Source: Calliphora vicina (lineage: Eukaryota; Arthropoda; Insecta; Diptera; Calliphoridae). From it: a DNA stretch of 64,000 bases. Below the pieces are notes generated by a model that was given only the letters and a program-made list of their open reading frames with translations, had not been told where the DNA came from and did not search any database. Made by a program: the position numbers and the translations under genes. Of the stretch, positions 11,301 to 23,214 are shown piece after piece (position 1 is the stretch's first letter; each line of letters begins with the position of its first letter). The stretch is taken from positions 53,274,315 through 53,338,314 of the forward strand of contig NC_088781.1 of assembly GCF_958450345.1 (NCBI RefSeq), given 5' to 3'.

Positions 11301-13850
11301 AAGATATTTGTATTAACAAAATATCTCTAATTTTTGTATTAACAAAAAAATTTAATAATTGAAATGTAGAATGAATTCCATCACGAAATATTTCAATTAT
11401 AAACGATTTTTTTTTATCAAATAATAAAGTTATCAATGATAAAGTTAAAGAATTATAATTTTTCGGGAATTACTCATTTAAAATTTCAGTGAATTATACT
11501 CAATTTAAATTAAGTAACTCGAATATGTTTTGAAAATTTATAAATTTGCTATAATTTTCATTTTTAAAGACTATTATTTTTGAAAATAAAAAAAAGGAAA
11601 GTATGTTTTTATACCAAATTGACGATGATTAAGTCTATTGCAAAAAATTTCGCTTAATACAAAAAATTTTTGTTAATTCTTTTGGAAAAAATACTGGCTG
11701 TATGGAACAAAATTACTGTCCAACAAATTTCAAATATGATTCTCATAATAAATTCAAGTTGACTAATTATTTCTGGCCTTACAGGAAATCCAATACGATT
11801 TTTTTAATTATTGATGCATAAAAAGTACAATTTAAACTTTATTTTTATCATTTTGGAAAAATTATATTTTATGTAGGGCAACCAAAAAAGTTTCTAAAAC
11901 AATAATTATGGCACTGTAAATTAATTTTTATAAGAATTTTCTTGTAAAATCAAATAATGATTTTACTATATTTTATTAGAAGATATCGACATCGGTATTT
12001 TCAGTAAAAATAATAAAATTTTAGCAAAAGGTAAAATAAAGCATTCAGAATTTTTTTTAATAAGATCTTTTTTTGGTTTTCCTATTTATGTGATAGGAAA
12101 CTAACCTAATTAACTTTTTTTCATAGATATTCATCACATCAATACTCATCATTTGATTCCAATTGGTCCAAAATTTTGTCCTACAATTGTGCATACTCAT
12201 GGAAATTTCTCTATTATTACATTAAAAATTTGGATAAAATTAAATGAAAATATCATGTCATTTACTTATGTATGTATTTATTATTCCCACAACATTTATT
12301 ACACCATCATCTAATGAATTTAGCGCTAATCTTTTAAATAAACTAACAGAAAAAATCATTTCGAGCCTCAATTATTTAAATTTATTTCAAAATATAAATA
12401 TTTGTTAAATTTATTATAACAATCCATTTCATCTCTCTCCAAATTGTCACCTTAATTTGTTAAATAAACTATACTGATGCCTCCAATATAGTATTGAGAT
12501 GTTTACAAATTTAAAAATGATATTTAATAATTAATTCACAAGCTTAACCTTTCTTTAGCTTTATCTTTAGCAGTTTATGCAAATTGTGTAATTTATCATT
12601 TGGCTATTGGCAACACTGTTGATTATTGACACTTGTTTTTGTTTTGTTTTAAAGAGAAACAAAAACAAAACAGCACAGCATAAATTTAATAACGGTTCAT
12701 TAGCTCACGTGCCCGCAAATTTACTCTGTTTATAAATAAATATGTATATGAAAAATACAGCAACAAAAACAAGAAAACGTGATGAAGAAACACAAATGAA
12801 TAAAAGAATTGAAACAAAAAGATGAAAAGAACAACAACAAGAATAACACTATCAACAAACATTAGACAGCACTTAAACGTCATAAAACAATCAACACAAA
12901 TGTTAATTATTGGGTGCAGCACAGTGGTGCATTCTATATTATGTTAGTTTTAATTCTTCAATTTAAATCCTACACAAAAGTCAAAAATCACACACATTCG
13001 CTAGCTAGCTTGAGAACTTGCTGTATGCGAATAATTTTACACTAAGAAAAATAAACTGGTTTTAAATGTTGCACATAGAACTTGTTTGGGGGAAAATGTA
13101 GTTTCATTTGAAAACACTCTGACAAACCATTATAAACAATGAATGGAAAAAAGGAACAGGTATGGGAATAAAGCAACAAAATTGTCTTTTGTTTCCACAC
13201 AATTAATTTTTAAGGGTTTTGTGTAAAGGATAATAAGTAAAATTTTGTTATTAAAACGTTAAAGTAGTCTAGCGGGGTTAGAATTTCAAAAGCAACTAAA
13301 CACTTGTTTGTTTTAGGAATGTTAAAAACACTTGTTTTAAAATAAATATTTTTTTTAGTGTTATTTTTTTATTATCTTTTATTAGGGGTTTTTTTCATGT
13401 GGTTTAAAATCAATTTTTTTATATATTATATACAATTCTTTTTTTGCTGGAGTTGAAGTTGCTGTTTTTTTAATTCTATATTTTTTAACACTTTATTTGA
13501 CCGTTAAAAATTCTGTTATATTTCTTTTCCTTTATATAATTTTTAACACTGCACTTTAGTAATTATTTCATAAAATTGTGTGCATTCTTTTTTAATTTTC
13601 TTCGCTTTTTTATTCCACAATTATTTTAATTTAATTAATTTCACCAACCGTAACAAAAATATGTTATTTTTCATTCCATCACTTATGCGAAGTGTATAAT
13701 ATAATAATTTTTCGTTTTTTCCACTTTGTTACAAAAACAAACTTTATCTGCTCATTCATAAATTGTAGCAGAAATATACATATGTACATGAAAATACTAA
13801 AGACAACACCGGAATACGTTTAATTTATGTTTTTTTTCTTTTAATAGTTT
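11301..13850. other. AT-rich non-coding stretch
   Basis: No gene recognised. A 78-codon minus-strand frame at 12686-12922 is Phe/Leu/Val-rich translation of A/T and CAA runs and has no recognisable domain. Confidence 0.45.
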
Positions 13851-14350
13851 TAACAACCGCTTCGAAATGTTTATTATTTACTTGCAAAACTCAGACTGAA
13901 TTCAATAAAATTCAAAATAAACACACTTTGTGCCTGTCAGCCATCGGAAACAACTTTTTGTTCGTTAAGTGCATGAGTAAATAAAACTTAACGAAACTCT
14001 CTCTCTATTTCCAGCATTCGGTCATTTGCTCTCTCTCCCCAACCAACTAACTAACCAGCAGTACTCTGTTAGCAAATGTAAACAATGTTATTGCACACAC
14101 ACCACTTGCTGTTAGTTGTTCATTAAAATTGCCGGTTGTTGTTGGTTGGTGTGAGAAAAAATTAAAGAAATTCCCCCAAAAAAACAAAAGAATTAATTAA
14201 TAAAAGTATTTCAATCGTTAAAACAAATTGTGCTGCACTTGTGTTGTGCAAAATTGTTAGTGTAAATGTGTTTTTTCATATGTAAATTGTGTTGGCAAAG
14301 TTTTGCAAAAACAAGTGGACGCTTGTTGATCGTCGCCATTTTTTTTACAC
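13850..14350. promoter_or_regulatory. GAGA-rich promoter-like patch
   Basis: Two CT runs (CTCTCTCTAT near 13997 and GCTCTCTCTCCCC near 14029) form GAGA-factor-type sites on the minus strand. The minus strand then reads a TCAGTC initiator-like hexamer at 13899-13894. The base composition is less AT-rich than the surrounding kilobases. It is a candidate first promoter for the spire-like gene 5.3 kb downstream on the minus strand, or for a plus-strand transcript. Inference only. Confidence 0.25.
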
Positions 14351-14558
14351 ACGGCATTGGCTTACAGTGTAGGTACACTGTTATGTTGGGTCCTGTTAGT
14401 TTAACAGGAAGGTATTGATGAATGACTGACTTAAGTACGGATATGGATAAAGCAGTTTATGTTAACAATTTAATTAAAGGATAATAGTGGATTTACTTAC
14501 CAGTTCCGGTTTCTAGTTAAAGTAAGTAAAATGATGTAATTTTTTGTAGTATTTAAAC

Positions 14559-14814
14559 TAGAGTATCCAAAACCGAAAACCGGTCAACCGGTTTTTTCAT
14601 CTTTATAAACTAGACCGGTTCCGTTTTATTTAACATTTCGGTTTTTGAAAAACCGGTTATGGTAAGACGGTTAACCGGTTTTAATGAAAAATATTTTCAA
14701 AAGCTAATCGGTTTTTTTAAAAGATAAATATCAAAACCGGTTTTTTAAAAACACGCCATTTCGGTTAAACCAGAAAACGGTTTTTTAAATTTGCCGGTTT
14801 TTTTGGACACTCTA
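14559..14814. mobile_element. hAT-type MITE with ACCGGTT subterminal repeats
   Basis: A 256-bp element with ends TAGAGTATCCAAAA and, reversed, TAGAGTGTCCAAAA, flanked by a perfect 8-bp target duplication ATTTAAAC (14551-14558 and 14815-14822). Many copies of AACCGGTT/AAACCGG fill the interior. The 8-bp duplication and TAGAG ends fit the hAT superfamily. There is no coding capacity, so it was moved by a transposase made elsewhere. The intact ends suggest a fairly young insertion. Confidence 0.85.
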
Positions 14815-15044
14815 ATTTAAACGTATTTTTTGCAATAATAATGATTTATATAGAAAATGTTGCTAAAATTAAGTAATTAGTGAAGACATGCAAAAATTAA
14901 ATTTCTTTATAAATGCCAAAACAATATCGATGAAATCATTAAGATGTTCACAATTGGATGGACGTCGGGGTTATATGATGTCCAATTTAAAGTCGTAACC
15001 CTAAGTCTCCACGTAGCAATTTTTATTGCTAAGCACAAGCAAAA

Positions 15045-15310
15045 ACGTCGCACAGTGGTATAGAAAAAAATAGAGAGAAATAAATCTTTTAATTCTAGAC
15101 GCTTAGTCAAATGAAACCAGTTTTTTTAATAATAGCGGATCCATATATTTCCCGATTTTCTCCATTTTTATTTTATTGGACTGACAACATGTACACAATG
15201 TATATTTCAAACAAAAAATAATTGTTTAAAAATCGGGAATGACTCTAAAGTTATATGCATTTGAATTTAAAAATTTAGAAAGGCGATTTTTCGCTAGTTT
15301 TTGGGAAAAA
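15045..15310 (-). mobile_element. Foldback-like element copy 1, terminal part
   Basis: Reverse complement of parts of 49860-50390: CGCACAGTGGTAT end, then the block ending in TATGCATTTGAATTTAAAAA and GGCGATTTTTCGC. About 270 bases of the counterpart (50025-50290) are missing. The rest of this copy continues at 18185 after nested repeats. Confidence 0.6.
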
Positions 15311-15349
15311 AAAGTACTTGTATTCTCTTAAGGTATCTACAAAATTTCT

Positions 15350-16107
15350 ATGAAGATACTAGCTGTCTCGGCAAACGTTGTTCTGCCATACAAATTATTT
15401 CTAGTGAATATTTTGGTTCCAGCGGTATGAAATATACTACACGACACTATTCCCATACTTACCAATTATACATACATAATTTCATATAATTCGGTCTGTT
15501 TGAATTATTTTGATATTTTGCTAATATAAAAATACTTAAATCGCGATTAAAAAATGTGTAAATTAGGGGTTATATTGCTCATTTGCTGCAACAACGTCAT
15601 AACTCAAAATCCGTTCTTATTTATTTGCAAATAAAATGTCTAAATTTGTACTGCATACTTTAGGGAGCTTTTTTATTACAGTTTTTCTTTACAAATCATC
15701 TCCTGAAAATTTCGAATCGAATAAAAAAAAATCAGCCAAATCGCTCCAGCCGTTCTCACGTGATGACATTACATACATGGACCATTTAATTTTTATATAT
15801 ATACTAGTTGGCCGCCCCGGCTTCGCCCGGTAGCTATTTACTAATGTTAGTTTTTCAAGTTTTTCCAACCCACATACTCCTATTCCTATTTATTTGCAAA
15901 TAAAATATCTAAATTTGTACTGCATACTTTAGGGAGCTTTTTTTATTACAGTTGACTGGAGTAAAAAAAAAACTTTCCGAGTTTTACCCGGAATTTTCAG
16001 ATTTTTTTCTTTACAAACCATCTCCTCAAAATTTCGAATCGAATAAAAAAAATCAGCCAAATCGTTCTCACGTGATGCCATTACATACATGGACAATTTC
16101 ATTTTAA
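15350..16107. repeat. CCGGC-type arthropod repeat, internally duplicated
   Basis: Starts near AGCTGTCTCGGCAAACGTTG (about 15360) and holds a second start CTAGTTGGCCGCCCCGGCTT at about 15805. The block from TTATTTGCAAATAAAAT to CTCACGTGATG..ATTACATACATGGAC occurs at 15617-15784 and again at 15890-16096. Such motifs are widespread in arthropod genomes; I cannot name the class with certainty. Confidence 0.5.
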
Positions 16108-18180
16108 TACCCTCCACCACCATAAGTGGTGAATGAGGGTATATATAAGTTTGTCATTCCGTGTGTAACATTGAGAAATATTCATCTGAGACCCAACAAA
16201 GTATATATGTATATTATTGATCCATATGAAATTCTAAGTCGATTGAGCTATGTCAGTCTGTCTGTCCGTCTGTCTGTCTGTGTAAAACACGCTCACGTCC
16301 AAAATAGACAAACAAAATTGGAAAACTTTCAAGAAAAATGTTTATTGTTCTCCTAAGCAGATTTTCAGGTATTGAAAATCAGCAAAATCGGTTTAGTGGA
16401 ACCAGAGTTATGAACAAAAATGTGAGACAACCTAAAAAAAACTTGATAATTTTAAAATAATTTTTGTTATTTGTGCAAATGTATTGCAGATAATACCATC
16501 AAATTTTCCACACGTTATTTTTATGTTAAAAGGACTAACTCTGGTAAAAATTATAAGAATCGGTCCATAATTTCACATAGCCTCCATACAATTTTCTTCC
16601 CGATATGGTTCTATGGTCTGTAAATGCCTACAAAATTCCAGTATCCACACCAAATTCAGGAAAACAAAGTTTCGTGCTTAAGAAAATCACAATCGGCCCA
16701 TATTTGACCATATCCCCCATATAAAGTTCACTTCCGAAAATCACTTAAATAAGCATAAATGTCTTATAAATGTTGCTATTAAGTTTAAATTCTTCATAAA
16801 TAGTCCCCATTTATACCAAAATCGATATACCTAATTATATGAAGATCGGCCAATAATTGGTTATAGCTCCCATATAAGGACCACTTCCGAAAAACACATT
16901 AACGTAATTAAATATCTAAAAAATATCAATATCAATACAAAACTTTACACAAATCTCTAATTTATATTTAGAAATCATACTACAGGATTTTGTGAATATC
17001 GGTCCATATTTGAGCATAGCTCCCATAGAAGGTCCACTTCCGAAAATCAGTTAAGTACTCAAAAATATCTTATAAATATCTTTATCATGCTATAATTCGA
17101 CACAAATAAGACTCATATACAAAGAAATCACTGTACCAAATTTTGCGCAGATTGGCCGATAATTGGTCATAGTTCCCTTATAAGGCCCATTTCCGAAAAA
17201 TATATTAACCTTAATAAATATTTAAAACAAATTGATATTAAAATGAAATTACGCACAGATCAGTAATTTTTATCCGTCAATCATACTACTGAATTTTGTG
17301 AATATCGGTCCATATTTAACCATAGCTCCCATATAAGGTCCACTCCCGAAAATCACTATAATCGTCAAAAATTTCTTACAAATTTAGTTATCAGGTTGAA
17401 ATTCTAAACAAATTTGTTCAATATGTACAAAAATCGATGTACCAAATTTTACGATGATATGTCCATAATTGGCCATAGCCTCCATATAAGAACCATTTCC
17501 ATTTCATATAAAAAATGATCTGTACTCAACCAAAATTTTACACCGATCAGTAATTTGTATCCAAGAATCGTACTACAAGATTTTTTAAATATTGATCCAT
17601 AATTCGGCATAGCTCCCATATAAGGTCCACTTATGTGAACAGCGTTGTTTATATGAAATTCTACAAAAATAGCCCTCAAATACTTAGGACCATAATAGGT
17701 CATAGCATCCATATATTGAACCAAAATAGTACACAGATCTAATCATACTACTGAATTTTGTGAATATCGGTACATAATTGGCAACAGCTCCCATATAAAT
17801 ACATAAAAATCACATTAAAATATTTTATGACAATCGAATCATAATAGGTCATAGCTCCCATATAAATCCTACAACCCAATATTTTTAAATTTGTCTAAAT
17901 ATATTTGTATACCCTTTTTTATACTCTGTTTCTTCACTTGAGGTTAAAAAGGAAAAATGTTGATCCAAACGTATTAACTAATTACTAAGTATATAAATTT
18001 TTAAATTTCATATGTTCCAATATGAATTTCAATTATAAATTGCTGAATTAGATAAAATTTGTATGTACTTTTGAAATAAAATATTTTCTGCGTATTTAAG
18101 TTGTTATACCATCATATTTAGGTGGAGGGTATTTAAGATTCGGCACTCTTACTAGTACTCTTACTTGTTATATATATAGA
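16108..18180 (+). mobile_element. Large mini-me-like element, copy 3, with ~153-bp internal repeats
   Basis: Begins TACCCTCCACCACCATAAG and ends GGTGGAGGGTATTTAAG, inverted ends. A core AAGTCGATTGAGCTATGTCA followed by (GTCT/GTCC)n lies at 16236-16283. The interior repeats a diverged unit marked by ATCGGTCCATA...CATAGCTCCCATATAAGG; the CATAG motif falls at about 16860, 17015, 17168, 17321 and 17474, a ~153-bp period, with 134-bp steps at the edges. No protein is coded. It lies within the foldback-like element and so is younger than that element. Confidence 0.7.
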
Positions 18181-18184
18181 TATT

Positions 18185-18815
18185 AGATATTAGGAATTTA
18201 TACTTTTTGAAAAGCTAACTTTACATTAAATATTCTAAATGAAAACAAATTTGAAAATTGTTGATACCGAGGGGACCAGGTAATCCAAAAAAACGCCTAC
18301 TTTTTATGTAAAATTTAGGGACAAATTCTCAATTCGCATAGTCGATATAAGAATATAGTAACCCATTTTAGATGGCCATCTTTGTTTTTAATTATTCTGT
18401 AATAAGTTCCGATAACCCCGGCACAGGTATGGATATCATAGCCATAAAAAAATAAATTTTTGGGATTTTTCAAAATTTTTTTGGGAATTGCATTTTGCAA
18501 GTTACAATAGATAAATCTATACAACTGCAAAATTTCATTAAAAAATATTCTTAAATAAAAATTTAATTTCAATTTGTATCTTTCAAAAGTTTTGTATCTT
18601 AGCAAGAACTCAATAAGAAGCATTTTTTGTAATTTTTTTTCAAAAAAGTATTCCATGAATTTTTTAATTGTCAAAATTTATATATATTTTTGAAAAATAT
18701 ACATAATCCCCTGTCCATTGATATATAACAGACATGATATGTCTGTTTTTTAGGTGGCAAATTAATTAGGAAAAACTTAACAAATCTCAGAGAATTTACC
18801 TGCCACATTGAAAAT
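18185..18815 (-). mobile_element. Foldback-like element copy 1, remainder
   Basis: Reverse complement of about 49080-49830: CTTTTTGAAAAGCTAACTTT, a degraded GATACCGAGGGGACCAGG, then GCCATAAAAAAATAAATTTT and ACTTAACAAATCTCAGAGAA blocks follow in the expected order. The 119-codon minus-strand frame inside (18315-18674) is compositional and not a gene. Confidence 0.6.
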
Positions 18816-19140
18816 TCTGTACGAGCGATTTAAGGGCATGATCATCTCATGTTTCATGGTCATCATCTCGTACGATTTGACCCCGTTAGACATTTTATTG
18901 GGTGGTTTTCTTAAGTCACATGTGTATGCGAATAAGTCTCAAACTAAAGCGGCCCTTAAAACCAACATAACCGATGCCATCGATCAAATTCAGCCTCATT
19001 TATTTGCCAGAGTCATGAAAAATTGGAAATTTCGGATGCGCTCCACAGCGAAGCCAGTACTTACATTTTCATGATTTTATATTCCATAATGGCAGGTCTT
19101 TCAAACTAATAAAAAATATCGATGATTTAAATAATAAAAG
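18816..19140 (+). pseudogene. mariner-like transposase C-terminal fragment (DLTPLD group)
   Basis: Part of a DNA transposase that cuts and pastes its own element. The 88-codon frame carries DLTPLDILLGGFLKSHVYAN, matching the third catalytic Asp region of a Tc1/mariner group in which DLTPLDFFLWG is usual, followed by the ALKTNI...IQPHLF...NWKFRMRS tail. The N-terminal two thirds are absent and the tail decays after 19074. Three other fragments of the same group lie at 19255-19700, 32066-32890 and 51340-52020. Confidence 0.75.
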
Positions 19141-19254
19141 ACCCTTTATAGCACATCGGGAAAATGGCTTTAGGGCATTACTGGTACATATGAGGAGCCG
19201 AAAAACAAAAGGTACTTTTTTTGAAAATTTTGGGAAATTGAAATTGATTGGTGG

Positions 19255-19700
19255 CTCCTGATATGCACTCTTTGGTCAAAATTGTACTGACTGAATTTCG
19301 TCATTCTAAGTATGGATGGTTGTGATCTTGTTGGCGCAGACCTTTGTTAAATTACATCATATAGGATCACCGAAACAAGAGAATTTATGATGAGGAAATG
19401 TTTCGTGCAGGCATTTGGCACCTTCTTGTTGAAACCTCATATTGCCCACATTAATATCATCCAATTTAGGCAGATAGAATTCTGTTATTAGGTCGCGATA
19501 TCGAGCACCAGTAACAGTGACTGATTAACCAGACTATGTTTAAATGAATAAGTATGGTCCAATGATGTCTTCAGCTCAAAATCTGCACCAGAAAGTGACA
19601 GGGTGTATGTCAAAGACTGCAAAGCGAAAATCAGCATTATCGCTTAGGATGATTTTGCTGTGCGAACTGTGAAGAAGTTTTGAAATATTGTTTATCTATT
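19255..19700 (-). pseudogene. mariner-like transposase middle fragment
   Basis: Minus-strand translation with stops reads GARYRDLITEFYLPKLDDIN, then MRFQQEGAKCLHETF, then FGDPI, matching the region around the second catalytic Asp (usual form WFQQDGATCHTA). QEGA in place of QDGA means the Asp is lost. Orientation is opposite to the adjacent 18816-19140 fragment, so an inversion or two separate insertions have occurred. Confidence 0.65.
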
Positions 19701-19749
19701 AAAACGTTTTGCACTTTCGTGTTATGCTCCATTTTTACACACCCTAAAC

Positions 19750-21290
19750 TGTCAGCTGTCAAACAGTTTATCTTGTTGGCAACACTTTAATGCGAAAATG
19801 GAGCCAAATTCAAATATTGCGAGAATTTTGAGGCAATCTTTATTTATAAACAAAATAGTTTGAATTTGTCATTACAAAGCTGCTCTGTGATCCTAACAAT
19901 AGCTACGTGGTCTTTGGATAGAGTTAGAGATCTGTTCTTAACAAATTACTGAGTTATTCTATGATCTTAACGATCATTTCGTGATTTTGAATAAGCGTTT
20001 TATATTTACACTTGTACAAAGTCACGAGAACAATAAAAACAAATCGTGTAACTAATTACCAAAATATTTTAAAATTTGTTTAAAATATCATTGACAAATT
20101 TGTCTAAATCTTCTAATCTATAAAGAAAGTCATAAAAACTCGAATAAAGTTAACCACAATTCCATCTTCTTACAATGACCCAAAATCCTATTGTTCTTTG
20201 GCCTATATATTTGTGACTAAGATAAAAGGTATCTTAGACTAAAACAAGAAACAAATTTCAACGAAAGTGAAACCCCATAAATAACGAAAAACTCCTGATT
20301 AGCATAATTTGTAAAGTGTAATTTATAAAGCTTTTGTCTGTTTTATAAACAGAGTTTTCTTTAAATTTCCATTAATAAAAAGCTAAGAGAAGAGGAAGAT
20401 GAAAAAATACACACAAAAATTGATTAGAAATATAAATAAAAATAAAACAAAACAAAGATGCATAAAAGTTCAAATGCATTATGGTAAAAGGTGAGGAAAA
20501 AGATCATGATCATGTTATAAACATGACTCTTTTTGGTGTTTTCTTAACAAACAAACAAACATTATGGATAAAATGCATGCCAACTAAGCAACCATTTAAG
20601 TTAACAACCATCTACATATTTTGAATATTTAATCACAGCTCATTAACAGATAAATTGCCGTTTATGCTGCATGCCTGTGTCTTACGAAAAAAAGCTTCTA
20701 AAAGCCAAATAACGGCAAGCAGTTTCCCATTTAACTTTAAAAGACTTCTTCTTCACCACTTCTACAGACCAACAAACAACAACAACAAAAAACCGCTCAT
20801 ATTTCAGACTTGACATTTTCCATAAAAAGCCCTCTAGACGAAAACTTTAACTAACTTTTCATTTATTTATTTTTTATTTTTGTTTTTATTTGAAAATCTT
20901 TAAATAAAAAAAAACAAAAACGTATTTATCATTGTTTTTGGTTTATTTTTATTAAAAGAGTTTTTAAAAATAAAGAAAAAATTGTTTATTTTTTTTTAAA
21001 TGAAAAAAAGTGTGTGTCTGTATAAAATGCATGTGAAAAGTGAAACTGGTTAATATAAAAAAACCCCATGCATTTTGAAAAAAGATAAGAAAAAAACCAA
21101 AAAATTATTTAAATCTTGGCTTAAACTCCTCATACCAATTTATACAAGATGTTTTGGGACAGCAACAAACGCTCTTTAAACAAACCAAACCATTGCCGGC
21201 ACTAACCAACCACCTCGTGGCAAATGAAATGAAAAGTTTTGGTTACGTTTAACCCAGCAAAATATGCGACAGACATTAAGGTTAAAATCA
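19750..21290. other. Non-coding stretch, no gene seen
   Basis: Nothing coding is recognised. 20870-21010 is a dense A/T low-complexity tract. Confidence 0.45.
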
Positions 21291-21299
21291 AGAAATTGG

Positions 21300-21885
21300 A
21301 AATTTATTATGGAACAGTTTATTTTTGTAATAGCATAAACAATTTCCAAAGAAATTGTGGTACTTCGAATGGATGAGTCCATAAATACTTTGGACGTAGT
21401 GAAGAAGGACTGGCTGTACATGCTGGGCATACGTTGGCGACGGTTCGATTTGTGCGGTTCCAGAAAGCATTAAGCCTGTTGCTCTATCCTGATATTAGTT
21501 GTGTCAGAATGACTCTTTTTTAACGCGGCAAAATCTTCTCGGCGTCTCATGCGATCAAATGTATGCTCCTCTGGTATACGTAGATCTTGTCCGAAATGCC
21601 TCGGGGGAGACTCCAACAGTGTTATGTCGAAGTTTGGATGACTCCTCCAGTGACATCTCAGAAGTAACTGTTGCGTCAACATGGTGTTGTGTTCCTTGAC
21701 CGGTAGAACCTTAGTTCTACCTTGAAGATGGAGTTCGGAGGTTATTAAGTCTGCACTTTGACAGCTTTGAATATTTATCCACCTGGTATCACTCAACAAA
21801 GCTGACCACACTGGAACCGCATAGTTGAAAACTAACTGACCAATCGTCTTGTATGTAGCTAGCAAGGTTTCTTTATCCATACATC
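21300..21885 (-). pseudogene. Non-LTR retrotransposon ORF2 C-terminus (Jockey/LOA type)
   Basis: Remains of the reverse-transcriptase C-terminal region. The frame 21880-21470 reads KETLLATYKTIG...NYAVPVWSALLSDTRW, then TKVLPVKEHNTMLTQQLLLR and PPRHFGQDLR, the usual order downstream of the RT in dipteran Jockey/LOA elements. A shifted frame continues with NVCPACTASP and LWTHPFEVPQFL, the normal C-terminal end. At least one frameshift separates the two parts, and the first zinc-binding half is shortened. Confidence 0.75.
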
Positions 21886-21889
21886 AAGT

Positions 21890-22200
21890 GCTGCCCGATG
21901 TTGGGAATGGATTGAGCAATGCAAGAAAATGAGTTTGCGGATAGTGGAAAGTTCCGTAGATATGCGGAGCAGCTGCCATGGCAGCCGCGGACAATCAGCA
22001 GTTTCGAGTGGAGAGTCTCGGAGAGTTTCCGGGTGGAGCCGAACTTCTAACAAGTTCTGAGTGCCTATGATACTTGGAACGTCAAGGCGAGTGATTGGCG
22101 CCTTCAAATAACCAATAGCCAAAAACAACCAGCGACTGTCCCTCGTGTTAGAGGTGGGTGGAAATGGGCTTTGGATATTGTAACAAGGGACTCGCTATAT
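21890..22200 (+). other. Probable 5' untranslated region of the RTE element
   Basis: GC-richer than the flanks and directly upstream of the RTE endonuclease frame in the same orientation. The 89-codon minus-strand frame here has no recognised domain. Inference from position only. Confidence 0.35.
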
Positions 22201-22204
22201 AAAC

Positions 22205-23104
22205 GTGATGAGCCCGCCTGGAGGGCATGCTGGCAGCCCCAGCTCTAGGGTCGAATGCAGAAGCTCAATCAGTTACCAACAGATTGCCGATACCTCAAGC
22301 AATGGAAATAATACCCAATCAACTCCTTTCATGACAACCTTAAGCTTTAAACACCAGACTCGATTTGGAACTTGGAACGTCCGGACGCTTTTAGATTCAT
22401 CAACATTTGCGCATGTCTGTCGGTAAGCAAACAACTGCAAACGCGGCTTTCTGGGTTTTTCTGGAACTCGATGGTCGGATACTGGGGAGTTGTCAGCATC
22501 TGATGGATTTACAACGATTTTCTCTGGTAAACCATCTGATCAACAACGCTCTAGTGGTGTGGATATACTACTAAACAGGAAAACGCGTAGTGCGCTGATA
22601 GACTGGCATCCACTATGCTATGCACCCACTCAAACTACAGACACACAGACGAAGGAATAATTTTATAGCCAGCTAAACAGCGTAATCTCAAACGTTAACA
22701 AGGGCGAGATACTATTGGTGATGGGTGATTTCAACGCTCAAGTAAGCAATGATAATTCAAACCGCGAACGAGCAATGGGCGGTCATGGTATAGAAAGAAT
22801 GACCGAAAATTATGAGTTGTTCACCGAAATGTGCTTAAGCAATAAACTTGTAATAGGTGGCACTATATTTCCACACAAAATAGTCCACAAAGTCACGTGG
22901 GTATCATCGAACCATCGCACGGAGAACCAGATTGACCACATTGCCATCAGCAGGACAAGGAGCGGCTCGCAATTAGATATGCGAAACAAACATGGCGCTG
23001 ATTGTTCCAGCGACCATCATTTGCTTGAGGGAAACTTTAAAGTTGCGGCGGTAAAGAAAGGAATTGGAACTCACAAACGATTGGACGTCCAGAACCGAAA
23101 TTAA
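22205..23104 (+). pseudogene. RTE-clade LINE apurinic endonuclease domain (broken)
   Basis: The endonuclease of RTE-type LINEs nicks target DNA to prime reverse transcription. Motifs in order: RFGTWNVRTL near 22360, GFSGTRWSDTGE near 22447 in another frame, SGVDILLNRKTRSALIDWHP near 22553, then VMGDFNAQV at 22718, LVIGGTIFPHK, IDHIAISRTRSGS, and GADCSSDHHL near 22990. GDFN, DH and SDHH are catalytic motifs and are all present. Stops after codon 73 of the first frame and near 22660 break it, and no RTE reverse transcriptase follows, so the copy is dead and 3' truncated. Such frames are often mislabelled craniofacial development protein 2 in insect annotations. Confidence 0.85.
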
Positions 23105-23214
23105 CCGTATCTTCCTAATCTTTTACAAAAATGCAGAAGTCTTCAACATAAACATAGTTGCTCAAATGTCAAAACTGTCATTAAGACATTTCATTAGATT
23201 AACTCCCACTATTC

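Noticed and set aside
18315..18674. 119-codon minus-strand frame rich in Lys/Phe/Tyr
   Set aside because: It lies in the non-coding foldback-like element and the matching region near 49.3 kb is not open.
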